Positions 39,733 to 47,417 of a DNA stretch of 64,000 nucleotides are shown one piece after another. The notes under the pieces are model-generated. The model searched no databases. It was given only the letters and a program-made list of their open reading frames with translations, and was not told the origin of the DNA. The position numbers were made by a program, and so were the translations under genes. This stretch comes from Candidatus Limnocylindrales bacterium (GTDB lineage Bacteria > Moduliflexota > Moduliflexia > Moduliflexales > JAUQPW01), in the NCBI GenBank assembly GCA_035559535.1, contig DATMBG010000033.1, positions 62,001-126,000 on the forward strand, read 5' to 3'. The stretch's first letter is position 1. Every line of letters starts with the position of its first letter.

Positions 39733-40493
39733 CTTATTTCCTCACCTCTCCAACTTAAGGTTATATAAAGCATCCCGCTCTCATCCATAAAAGAGTTTTT
39801 TATCTCCGCTTCGGTCATCGTTGAAGGATCTCCTCCATGGAGTTCTACGGCATAATCGGCCATCAACTCCGTAAGAACCCTATCAAACCGTTCCCGAGGC
39901 CAGCGAAGATACTCGCGAATTTGATGAATCGGAATAAAACTACGCCCCTTACCAACCCGGTAATAAGCTTGCTTAAAAGCCGTCCGATCATCTGTAGGGG
40001 CTTCTTTGTCTATCCCAGGTATCGGAACTTTATCAGAAATCTTGAGAGAAACCGAATGATCTTCTTTAAGAATACAAACAACAAAACTTTTCTCCAGGAG
40101 ATGGTTGAGGGCCTTGAGGTAATTTTTCTTGAGCACGGGAAGCTCTCGACCCAATTGTCTGGAAGATAAGCCCGGTTTTTGTCTGATTTTGTTTAGAATA
40201 AGTTCTTCCACCGATTTTCTGTAACCAATGTAGGTAGACCTCGCCGCCTGGTAAATTTGTAAACCATCGCCCAAATGGGAAGTCAATTTAATCAGGATCT
40301 CTGAATTTGTCGCCTCCCTGGAGAGACCCAAGTGTTTCCGCGAGGTGGAAGAAATTCCGTCTACAATTTGTTTAACCGTAAGGTAATCCCGGTTTTTCTT
40401 TTTTAATAAATCCAGAATTTCTTTTTCGATATGGGACGGAGTATAATTTTCCATGTCAGGTAAAAATTTTCCGTGAATTATTCTCTTTTTCAT
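39729..40493 (-). CDS. Multi-winged-helix protein, first gene of the FtsK-AAA unit
   Basis: A 254-residue protein with what look like three successive winged-helix modules: about 15-85 (EKEILDLLKKKNRDYLTVKQ), about 90-145 (ILNKIRQKPGLSSRQLGREL, MarR-like) and about 170-254 (SFIPIHQIREYLRWPRERFD, ending MLYITLSWRGEE). No catalytic residues are evident. It likely binds DNA or loads the downstream translocase onto DNA. ATG 40493 lacks an RBS and an alternative ATG lies at 40454. Its TGA overlaps the ATG of the double-ATPase gene, indicating strict co-translation and probably a physical complex. The paralogue-free neighbourhood does not reveal a regulator. Confidence 0.72.
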   Translation of the reverse strand: MKKRIIHGKFLPDMENYTPSHIEKEILDLLKKKNRDYLTVKQIVDGISSTSRKHLGLSREATNSEILIKLTSHLGDGLQIYQAARSTYIGYRKSVEELILNKIRQKPGLSSRQLGRELPVLKKNYLKALNHLLEKSFVVCILKEDHSVSLKISDKVPIPGIDKEAPTDDRTAFKQAYYRVGKGRSFIPIHQIREYLRWPRERFDRVLTELMADYAVELHGGDPSTMTEAEIKNSFMDESGMLYITLSWRGEEIR

Positions 40494-40611
40494 GGGATTA
40501 ACGGTATCCCAACAGGGTTTAGAACCGTCTAGAATCTCAAAATAGCTTTGTATCTCTTTCAGGATAAAAAAGCAAGCAGATTCTTACGGGGTAAATTTTC
40601 CTAAAAATATT

Positions 40612-40641
40612 TTGACGTCCTGCAGGTTCAGGGTGTAAGAT
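40612..40641 (+). promoter_or_regulatory. Sigma-70-like promoter of the methyltransferase-nudC pair
   Basis: TTGACG (40612-40617), 18-base spacer, TAAGAT (40636-40641) preceded by TG, about 45 bases before ATG 40685. It lies in the divergent region between the FtsK-AAA unit and the methyltransferase. Confidence 0.45.
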
Positions 40642-40684
40642 AGGAATTGCTTGTAATTACCGGAAACTTAGCAGGACGACCCCC

Positions 40685-41527
40685 ATGGAACATATATCCG
40701 ATACGGCCCGTTGGGTTGCTGTATATCGTGCGATGGAGACGGAAAGGACGGATGCCCATTTTCGAGACCCCTATGCACGTCTCTTAGCCGGGGAACAGGG
40801 GGAAAGGATCGTTCGAACTTTACCACGAGGTATGTCCAGCGCCTGGGCCGTAATTGTACGTACCTGTGTATTTGACGAAATGATCCTGTGGGCTGTTCAG
40901 ACTCAACAGGTGGATACTGTTTTGAATCTCGCCTCAGGTCTCGATACCCGGCCTTACCGGCTCCCCTTACCCGCTTCATTAAGATGGATCGAAGTGGATT
41001 TACCCGATATCCTTACCTATAAGGAAAAAAAGCTGGTCGATATAAGGCCGGCCTGTTCTTTGGAAATTGTAAAGATGGACCTGATGGACGTCACCGCGCG
41101 GCGGGCTCTTTTCAACCAGATAGGTGCCCTCTCTCGACGTGTACTTGTGGTAAGTGAAGGTCTTAGCCCCTATCTCACCTCCGATCAGATTGCTTCCCTG
41201 GCCCAGGATCTTTCCACCCAACCCACTTTCCGGTGGTGGTTACTGGATTTAATATCTCCCCTTGCGCTTCAACGAATTCAGAAATTATGGAAGAAGCAAC
41301 TTGGTACAGGTCGTATTGCCTTTCACTTCGCTCCGGTGGAAGGGGCTACTTTTTTCAATCCGTATGGCTGGAAGGTCCTGGAAGTTCGATCTTCGGTAGA
41401 AGAAGGTCGTCGCCTGAAACGAGAAATGCCCTTTGCATGGTTCTGGCGGTTTCTGGTTAAGATATTTAAGGAGAAACAAGAAATTTTTCGTAATACCTAT
41501 ACCTTTGTCCTTTTGGAACAAATATGA
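40685..41527 (+). CDS. LCM/PPM-family class I SAM-dependent methyltransferase
   Basis: A 280-residue methyltransferase of the leucine carboxyl methyltransferase-like (PF04072-type) family. The N-terminal SDTARWVAVYRAMETERTD and FRDPYARLLAGEQG patterns and the SAM motif VLNLASGLDTRPYRLPLP (near residue 80-97) are diagnostic, followed by the acidic EVDLPDIL strand and VVSEGLSPYL. Members often methylate carboxylates or hydroxyls of small molecules, so the substrate is open. It overlaps nudC in an ATGA at 41524-41527. A sigma-70-like promoter precedes it. Nothing ties it to the divergent FtsK-AAA operon except proximity. Confidence 0.88.
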   Translation: MEHISDTARWVAVYRAMETERTDAHFRDPYARLLAGEQGERIVRTLPRGMSSAWAVIVRTCVFDEMILWAVQTQQVDTVLNLASGLDTRPYRLPLPASLRWIEVDLPDILTYKEKKLVDIRPACSLEIVKMDLMDVTARRALFNQIGALSRRVLVVSEGLSPYLTSDQIASLAQDLSTQPTFRWWLLDLISPLALQRIQKLWKKQLGTGRIAFHFAPVEGATFFNPYGWKVLEVRSSVEEGRRLKREMPFAWFWRFLVKIFKEKQEIFRNTYTFVLLEQI

Positions 41528-42375
41528 CGGCTCCCAACCTTTCCTTACAAAAGACTTTTATCCCCGGTATCGTACCTCCAACCAAGTATACGGGATTATC
41601 CTGGTGGTTTGCCTTCCAGGGAAATAATCTTCTGGTTTACCTGGAAGATTCTTCGGTCCGTATTCCCTGTGAGGTGGACTTTTCCCGATTAGGGGTAACC
41701 GCCATCCGGCAACATTATTTGGGTCTTCTAGAAGGGCGCCCCTGTTACTCAATTGAACTGGCTGAAGATACCAAACCGCCGGAAGGCATGGCTTTTCAAG
41801 GTTTACGTCAGTTATTCAATCGTTTGGAAGAAGACCTTTTCTGGATAGCCGGACGGGCTGTGCAGATCGTAGACTGGGATCGAACCCATCAGTTTTGTGG
41901 AAAGTGTGGATCCAGAATGATAACCAGATCCAGGGAACGGGCCAAGGAATGTCTCCAATGTGGTTTAGTAAACTATCCCCGCTTATCTCCGGCTATTATC
42001 GTTCTCGTTGAACGCGACTCTCAAATCCTGCTGGCCAGATCCCACCGTTTTCCACCGGGTATGTACAGTGTCATTGCAGGCTTTGTAGACCCGGGCGAAA
42101 CCCTGGAAGAAGCCGTGGTGCGAGAAGTCAAGGAAGAAACGGGAATTGATGTCAAAGATATCCATTACTTCGGCAGTCAACCCTGGCCATTTCCCCATTC
42201 CCTCATGATTGCATTTACGGCGGTTTATGCAGGGGGTGAGATCGTTGTAGAGGATGAAGAGATTGAAGCAGCAGGTTGGTTTACGGCCGACAACCTGCCC
42301 GCTTTACCTAATAAAATCAGTATTGCACGCAAGTTGATAGACTGGTTTTTGGCGAAGCAAGGCAAGGCTACCTGA
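41524..42375 (+). CDS. nudC: NAD(+)/NADH diphosphatase, Nudix family
   Basis: A 283-residue Nudix hydrolase that cleaves NAD(H) to NMN(H) and AMP and can remove NAD caps from RNA. The zinc ribbon has FCGKCGSRM and CLQCGLVNYPR (about 122-150). The Nudix box GFVDPGETLEEAVVREVKEE followed by TGI is intact. The NADH-specific motif SQPWPFPHS follows about 20 residues after the box. Normal length for the family. Its ATG overlaps the stop of the methyltransferase gene, so the two are co-translated; the functional link is not obvious. Confidence 0.95.
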   Translation: MTAPNLSLQKTFIPGIVPPTKYTGLSWWFAFQGNNLLVYLEDSSVRIPCEVDFSRLGVTAIRQHYLGLLEGRPCYSIELAEDTKPPEGMAFQGLRQLFNRLEEDLFWIAGRAVQIVDWDRTHQFCGKCGSRMITRSRERAKECLQCGLVNYPRLSPAIIVLVERDSQILLARSHRFPPGMYSVIAGFVDPGETLEEAVVREVKEETGIDVKDIHYFGSQPWPFPHSLMIAFTAVYAGGEIVVEDEEIEAAGWFTADNLPALPNKISIARKLIDWFLAKQGKAT

Positions 42376-42554
42376 CCGGGACCCCAAGGAACAGGGATCT
42401 TCCCGGGCTTTGAGCTCCAACACATAGCTCTCACCCTCATGGGGTCAAGTCTCACAGCAGGGGAAGATCCGTTTACCTGGTTTTAATCGACTGTATGGCC
42501 GACGAAAACTTTCGCTACCTTCCGCTTTGGGCAAGAAAAGAACCTGCTTTTCCC

Positions 42555-43751
42555 TTAGTATTTAACAAGTTCATCGGCTCCAATATCAAAGGCCGGACCC
42601 TGAGGTCTGGGATTACCCTCAAAATCTATAGGAACTTCTGAACCTAGATTGTAACCACGATCGATGGCCAAAACAGCCGTCGACTTTAGATGAAAATTAT
42701 ATCTCGGTGCATTCACAAACAGACTACCATCTGACGGCCAGGATAGAACAAGATTGTTGCTTTGCGTAACGATGGTTCCATCCCTTAAATTCAAGGGCCT
42801 GTCTAAGATGTTGTTGATGTATTTTACGTTTAGGGCACTGACCCTCACATCCGGGGTAAACCCATTGTTGTAAAGGGTATTGTTATAAATTTTTCCATCT
42901 TTATTCTTGATCACGGAGATCCCTGCATCGGCGCAAATGGCAATCCTGTTGTTTCGGACGATACCTCCCACATGTTCATAGGTCTCTCCGCCCCAGCTTG
43001 GGTTGCCGAATCCTCCATAGCTGATTCCCACAAGACCACAGCCGGTAATGAGATTCCCTTCTATGATGGTATTTGCCGACCCACTCTTAAACTGGATGCA
43101 GGTACCTGCCAACCTTGCCCCCCAAATGTCATGGATGTAGTTGTACCGTACAACCCAATCTTTACAGGCATTGCAATCTATGCCCTGGAAGTTACTTCCC
43201 CGGAAGGGAGTTAGCTGATAGATTTCGTTATTCTGAATGGTTACCCGACTGGCATAAACGCCATTTACCGGAGCCGTACCCCCTCCCTTGATGGCACTGG
43301 TCTGGCTTTGGGAATTGGCCCGGGTATTATCAAACAGGATATTATTTCTGATGACAATATCTGTGCTCGGTGCGTCTATTTTGATACCATGATAAGCTCC
43401 TCCTGTAATTCTTAATCCCTCAATAATTACAAATCTGGCTCCTGTGAAGTAAAAAGCCTCTTCACTCCCATTCGCATCAATGGTCACACTTCCCAAACCA
43501 TCCCTTGACATAATCCTCACAGGAGCCGCCTGGGTTCCGGATCGACTGGAGGGGAATCTAAGCCGATCGGTCAGAACATAGGTACCTGGCATCAGGATGA
43601 TTCGTTGACCCGGACTTATATTAGCGATGGCATTGACGAGTTGAGAAACATTGCTTACCACCACATCCAAAGCATAGGCCCGGGTGCAGGAAAATAAAAG
43701 AATCCAAATGGTCAGGAAGATAAGGTAGATGGTTTGAGGAGTAGATCCCAA
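42555..43751 (-). CDS. Secreted right-handed beta-helix protein
   Basis: A 398-residue exported protein if it starts at TTG 43751, preceded by AAAGGA five bases upstream and immediately giving a signal peptide (YLIFLTIWILLFSCTRAYA). In-frame starts at 43874 (ATG) and 43922 (GTG) would add 41-57 residues before the signal and look wrong. The mature chain has PbH1-type beta-helix repeats: VIIEGLRITGGAYHGIKI, IVIRNNILFDN, VTIQNNEIYQL, WVVRYNYIHDIWG, IVRNNRIAICADAGI, KIYNNTLYNN. It ends AFDIGADEL, typical of beta-helix proteins with a choice-of-anchor tail. Such proteins are polysaccharide lyases, glycosidases or adhesins. No catalytic residue is identifiable. Alone on the minus strand. Confidence 0.85.
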   Translation of the reverse strand: MGSTPQTIYLIFLTIWILLFSCTRAYALDVVVSNVSQLVNAIANISPGQRIILMPGTYVLTDRLRFPSSRSGTQAAPVRIMSRDGLGSVTIDANGSEEAFYFTGARFVIIEGLRITGGAYHGIKIDAPSTDIVIRNNILFDNTRANSQSQTSAIKGGGTAPVNGVYASRVTIQNNEIYQLTPFRGSNFQGIDCNACKDWVVRYNYIHDIWGARLAGTCIQFKSGSANTIIEGNLITGCGLVGISYGGFGNPSWGGETYEHVGGIVRNNRIAICADAGISVIKNKDGKIYNNTLYNNGFTPDVRVSALNVKYINNILDRPLNLRDGTIVTQSNNLVLSWPSDGSLFVNAPRYNFHLKSTAVLAIDRGYNLGSEVPIDFEGNPRPQGPAFDIGADELVKY

Positions 43752-44126
43752 AAAGATCCTTTGAGTTATCCGGTAAGACTTATCTTCTGGAGGGTTTGCT
43801 AGCCAGGAGTATTCCAAGGATTTCTCTAAATTTAGGGGTTGTAAGGAACGCAGCCGATGAATCTTATTTAACATACCTTCCAAAACCCGACCCCTCTCGT
43901 ATCCTCTGAAATAAGAAAACACAAAATCCTATTCCAGGGCCCAGAAGAGTAAGGTTTGATCTAGACATAACCAAAGGGAAGTTGCCGCTTCCCCGATGAT
44001 TTTTCATACCAATTTGTATTTCATACCGTAGAAGCCGGTTTGAAACCGATCCCTCCCTAAGGCCTGTATAGGGACCCCATAAAATACAAATTGGGACTGT
44101 TACTTTGTAAAGTTAAATTTGAATAA

Positions 44127-44348
44127 CTATTCTACCCTCACCCCTAACCCCCTCTCCCGAAGCTTCGGGAGAGGGGTTGAGAAGTTGACCTGGAGATTTG
44201 TCGGCTCCCTTCTCCCACGCTGTGGGAGAGGGGCCGGAGGTGAGGGCAGTGAATGACCCAAAATTAACCTTACCAGGTACTCTTCACAAGATGAGCAGAG
44301 AAATAAACAGCAGGTAAGAAGGATAAGCCAGATCGCCTGTTTTTCCAT
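44127..44348 (-). CDS. Short lipoprotein-like ORF ending in a palindromic element
   Basis: The first 30 residues (AIWLILLTCCLFLCSSCEEYL) form a signal peptide with a lipobox ending in Cys, preceded by a plausible RBS (AAGAGGTTGA). The remaining 40 residues are Pro/Arg-rich and are encoded almost entirely by the C/G-rich composite repeat at 44135-44247. I infer a former lipoprotein truncated by, or started near, the repeat. It may be non-functional. Confidence 0.35.
   Translation of the reverse strand: MEKQAIWLILLTCCLFLCSSCEEYLVRLILGHSLPSPPAPLPQRGRREPTNLQVNFSTPLPKLRERGLGVRVE
44135..44247. repeat. Composite palindromic element
   Basis: Outer arms CCCTCACC (44135-44142) and GGTGAGGG (44239-44246) enclose a perfect 28-bp palindrome with half-site CCCCTCTCCCGAAG (44149-44162, complement 44163-44176) and a second hairpin CTTCTCCCAC/GTGGGAGAGG. 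Similar C-rich/G-rich elements are scattered in many bacterial genomes. The in-frame element at 6620-6657 looks like a relative. Confidence 0.8.
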
Positions 44349-44734
44349 TCAACCTCTTAAACAGGTTATCACTTCGCTCTTTCGAGTCCTACCCAACATA
44401 GGGAAACTTGAGTACTCGATGATTACTTTTTAGTCAAGTGTTTTTTTACAAAAAAAATTTAGAGTCAAAATGGCACTTATTTTTTAAGAACTTAAAATTT
44501 TTCTGCCAATATGATCTTATTTCTAAATTTGTTTAAGATTAACCTAAAATTCTATAAGTTTGGTGAATGAGAAGGAATCGGCTGAAGAAGAGAAAGAGCA
44601 AGTTATTTTCTTTGACATTCTTCCTGAGAAGTTTTAAGATCCTCTCAGATTTAAATGACCCGCTTTTAAGGATAAAATTCATCCAGGTATGTTGGCAAAA
44701 CTTCCAACATCGGGTTAATTTAAGGAGGATTGCA
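44349..44734. other. AT-rich intergenic region upstream of the enolase-superfamily gene
   Basis: About 385 bases between divergent genes. The part 44410-44560 is very AT-rich with long T- and A-runs and an inverted pair ACTTGA/TCAAGT followed by a T-run near 44448. An open frame continues upstream from the enolase-superfamily gene (from 44567) but has no RBS and looks spurious. Confidence 0.45.
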
Positions 44735-45916
44735 ATGAAAATAATCAACTATCAAACTTACGTGGTAGGAACTCCCTGGCGCAACTTAACGTATCTGGTA
44801 ATCGAAACCGATGAAGGGATTCGGGGGGTCGGTGAGGCTCGAGTTTTAGGGAAAACCCACACGGTGCTTCAGTACTTGAAAGACGTCAAACGTCATTTTG
44901 TGGGACACGATGTTTATGACATTGAAGACCTTTACCGGAGATTTACATTATTGGATTTTGGATCTCCAGGTGAAGTTGTTATGACAGGCCTGGCTTTAGT
45001 TGAAATGGCGTGCTGGGATTGTATTGGTAAAAAAGCAAATCTTCCGGTCTACAAATTACTGGGCGGCAAGGTTCGAACCAAGATTCCCGCCTATGCCAAC
45101 GGATGGTATACCGTTGAACGTACGCCAGAACAATTTGCCAAGGCAGCCGAAAAGGTGGTCAGTCGAGGCTATCTGGGCATGAAATTTGATCCCTTTGGGA
45201 ATGGAGATATGGAATTAACCCGGAAGGAGTATTTTCGATCCATAGAGTTGATTGAAGCAGTTCATTCGGTAGCAGGGGATTATGTACAAATTTTTATAGA
45301 AATGCATGGTCGGTTTTCTCCCCATCAGGCGATTGAGATCGCCAAAGAGATTGAACGATTTAACCCCGGCTGGATCGAAGAACCCTGCCGTCCAGAGGAT
45401 TTAGGAGCATTGAAGATGGTTGCCCAACATACCTCGATCCCCATCGCTACCGGTGAACGCCTGTACCGCGCTGCGCAGTTCCGGGATCTTTTCCCCATGC
45501 GCTGTGTAAACATCATTCAACCGGATATTAATCAGTGTGGGGGTCTTTTAGAAGTAAAGAAGATCGCTTCGACGGCCGAAACCTATTCTGTGATGGTTGC
45601 CCCTCATAATGTGGGAGGGATTATCTCGACGACGGCGGTCCTTCATCTGATGGCCGGATTACGCAATGGTAAAATCGTGGAACACTTTAATGACTTTGCC
45701 GATGTACAGGTCAAGCAGGCCGGACGTCCTTACCCTGAAGTTATAGATGGGCATTTTAGCCTACCCGAGGGGCCAGGTTGGGGAGTTGAATTAAACTATG
45801 ACTTTTTAGAATCCCATAAGCCCAAAGAAATAGATGGCGTTATCCAAGATCCGGGCTTAAATATGTTTGTGAATCCAGACTGGCATAAGCGAGCCCAGAA
45901 CCAGAACACCGAATAA
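44735..45916 (+). CDS. Mandelate racemase/muconate lactonizing-type enolase-superfamily enzyme
   Basis: A 393-residue dehydratase or racemase of the enolase superfamily. ATG 44735 follows the RBS AAGGAGGATTGCA. N-terminal capping domain (1-125) with LVIETDEGIRGVGEARV, then the barrel: K150 in LGMKFDPFG, metal ligands E189 in IEMHGRF, E215 in IEEPCRP and E241 in ATGERLY, the D264 of QPDINQCGG and H291 in VAPHNVGG, which together indicate the acid-sugar dehydratase (galactonate/gluconate-like) side of the MR group. The exact sugar acid is not readable. It precedes a small ABM-domain monooxygenase with a 15-base perfect palindrome between. Confidence 0.9.
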   Translation: MKIINYQTYVVGTPWRNLTYLVIETDEGIRGVGEARVLGKTHTVLQYLKDVKRHFVGHDVYDIEDLYRRFTLLDFGSPGEVVMTGLALVEMACWDCIGKKANLPVYKLLGGKVRTKIPAYANGWYTVERTPEQFAKAAEKVVSRGYLGMKFDPFGNGDMELTRKEYFRSIELIEAVHSVAGDYVQIFIEMHGRFSPHQAIEIAKEIERFNPGWIEEPCRPEDLGALKMVAQHTSIPIATGERLYRAAQFRDLFPMRCVNIIQPDINQCGGLLEVKKIASTAETYSVMVAPHNVGGIISTTAVLHLMAGLRNGKIVEHFNDFADVQVKQAGRPYPEVIDGHFSLPEGPGWGVELNYDFLESHKPKEIDGVIQDPGLNMFVNPDWHKRAQNQNTE

Positions 45917-45934
45917 CAACCTATGAACCTGGAG

Positions 45935-45966
45935 CAATGGACCATGACCTGGGTCATGGTCCATTG
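45935..45966. repeat. 15-bp-arm perfect palindrome
   Basis: CAATGGACCATGACC (45935-45949), a 2-base loop, GGTCATGGTCCATTG (45952-45966). It lies in the 63-base gap between the enolase-superfamily gene and the ABM monooxygenase. No T-run follows, so it is more likely a protein-binding palindrome or repeat than a terminator. Confidence 0.85.
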
Positions 45967-45979
45967 TCTATAGCAGAGT

Positions 45980-46288
45980 ATGATCTACGTCATTGCCACC
46001 ATTCAACTACTCGAAGGAAAACGGGAAGCCTTTCTTGAAGAATTTCGTAAAATAGTTCCCCAAGTTAGAGCAGAAAAAGGATGTCTGGAATATGGACCTG
46101 CCATCGATGTAAAGACAACCCTTGCTGCTCAAGGACCCATTCGGGATAACGTGGTAGTCATCATGGAAAAATGGGAAGATATCCCATTTCTGCAAGCGCA
46201 CCTCAACGCACCCCATGTACTGGAATATCGTAGGAAAGTCAAAGACTGGGTGGTCAGTTCCAGTCTGCAGATTCTTCAGCCCGCCTAA
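45980..46288 (+). CDS. Antibiotic-biosynthesis-monooxygenase (ABM) domain protein
   Basis: A 102-residue single ABM domain (IYVIATIQLLEGKREAFLEE, GCLEYGPAIDV, NVVVIMEKWEDIPFLQAHLN, HVLEYRRKV). These small dimeric ferredoxin-fold proteins include quinol monooxygenases such as YgiN; several members lack catalysis. No cofactor motif is needed. It follows the enolase-superfamily gene at 63 bases and probably belongs to the same unit, perhaps dealing with an oxidised by-product. Start ATG 45980; RBS not evident. Confidence 0.85.
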   Translation: MIYVIATIQLLEGKREAFLEEFRKIVPQVRAEKGCLEYGPAIDVKTTLAAQGPIRDNVVVIMEKWEDIPFLQAHLNAPHVLEYRRKVKDWVVSSSLQILQPA

Positions 46289-46364
46289 AAAATGGTTTTG
46301 CAGAATTTTTAACTACCCAAAGAGATTTTATCAGACTGATTCTTCCGACAGAAGGGAGACAAAA

Positions 46365-47141
46365 ATGGGCTCACAAAGTATGGAAGATCTCAATCATTAC
46401 TACGAAATTTTAGACTTAAAACCTGGAGCCTCTCCAGAAGAGGTGAAACAGGCTTACAAAGATCTGGTCAGCGTCTGGCATCCAGATCGTTTTCATCATA
46501 ACCCCCGGCTCCAACAAAAAGCCCAGGAAAAACTAAAGGAAATCAACCAGGCTTACGAAGAAATTGAAGCTTATCGAAGAAGCAAACAAACTACGTCTTC
46601 TTCCGGTTATAACCAACCTAAAGTTCGGCTTCGGAGCAAGCCTACAACCCTCTCCAACGATGAAATTGTCCGGATGATTGAAGAACGAGGGTTTAACCAC
46701 CCCTACGATCTCTGGGAATATGATCTGGCCCATCGAGTCAGAGGAGATTTTCAACATGAATATGTATCCTTGATCCTAAACGGCGACAAAGTGGTCGTAG
46801 ATCAGGTTACGGGTCTTATGTGGCAACAATCAGGTTCCTCAAACTTATTAACCTGGGAGAAGGCCAGAGATTATATCGATCAACTGAATAAAAAGCATTA
46901 TGCAGGTTATCTAGACTGGCGTCTACCTACGGTGGAAGAGCTGGCTTCCCTGATGGAATTTAAAGAAAAAAATGGAAATCTCTACATAGACCCCGCATTC
47001 GATCCGACACAAATCTGGTGCTGGAGTGCCGATTTCGTGAAGGGTGCTTCGGCTGCCTGGGGAGTTTACTTCGCCCTGGGTTTTGTGTCCAATGGTCTTC
47101 TGACCAATCCCCTCTACGTCCGTGCAGTTCGCTCACTGTAG
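46365..47141 (+). CDS. J-domain protein fused to a DUF1566/C-type-lectin-like domain
   Basis: A 258-residue protein. ATG 46365 is supported by GAAGGGAG upstream. The N-terminal J-domain (about 9-70) contains H39-P40-D41 in VWHPDRFH and the helix LKEINQAYEEIEAY, so it should stimulate an Hsp70. A linker rich in Ser/Arg follows, then a region FNHPYDLWEYDLAHRVRGDF, and from about 145 a DUF1566 domain (VTGLMWQQSGSSNLLTWEKA, YAGYLDWRLPTVEELASLME, WCWSADFV... YVRAVR), a C-type-lectin-like fold often found outside cells. No signal peptide. The combination is unusual and suggests a chaperone adaptor with a ligand-binding module. A 74-residue membrane protein follows. Confidence 0.85.
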   Translation: MGSQSMEDLNHYYEILDLKPGASPEEVKQAYKDLVSVWHPDRFHHNPRLQQKAQEKLKEINQAYEEIEAYRRSKQTTSSSGYNQPKVRLRSKPTTLSNDEIVRMIEERGFNHPYDLWEYDLAHRVRGDFQHEYVSLILNGDKVVVDQVTGLMWQQSGSSNLLTWEKARDYIDQLNKKHYAGYLDWRLPTVEELASLMEFKEKNGNLYIDPAFDPTQIWCWSADFVKGASAAWGVYFALGFVSNGLLTNPLYVRAVRSL

Positions 47142-47162
47142 CTATGGAGGAAACAGGACGGA

Positions 47163-47387
47163 ATGCGCAGTTTACTCAATTTTTTAGGCCATCTAAAATT
47201 AGATTGGAAAAGTTTCATTTATGGTCTAACTTTTGGAGTAATCATAGGGATTCTCCTTTTCACCGGATCTTCCAATCGTTATGAGATCAGTAATTCTTCT
47301 CGACAGGTGATTAAATTTGATAAGTTAACGGGGAATGCCTGGTTGCTCAGTGGAAATACCTGGAAAAAAATCCGGCATGAGGAGTAG
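47163..47387 (+). CDS. Small membrane protein downstream of the J-domain fusion
   Basis: Seventy-four residues with a short N-terminal region, one membrane helix (FIYGLTFGVIIGILLFTG, about 18-35) and a tail QVIKFDKLTGNAWLLSGNTW that repeats a K-F-D-x-L-T-G-x-W and W-x-x-I rhythm. It begins 21 bases after the J-domain stop, with GGAGG upstream, so likely in the same transcript. Function unknown. Confidence 0.55.
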   Translation: MRSLLNFLGHLKLDWKSFIYGLTFGVIIGILLFTGSSNRYEISNSSRQVIKFDKLTGNAWLLSGNTWKKIRHEE

Positions 47388-47417
47388 ATCCTTCAGGAAT
47401 TTTCTACTACTCCCTGG

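Noticed and set aside
44567-44734. N-terminal extension of the enolase-superfamily gene
   Set aside because: The strong RBS and conserved family N terminus lie at 44735; the upstream part is very basic and AT-derived.
46215-46364. N-terminal extension of the J-domain protein
   Set aside because: It overlaps the ABM gene in another frame; the start at 46365 has an RBS.
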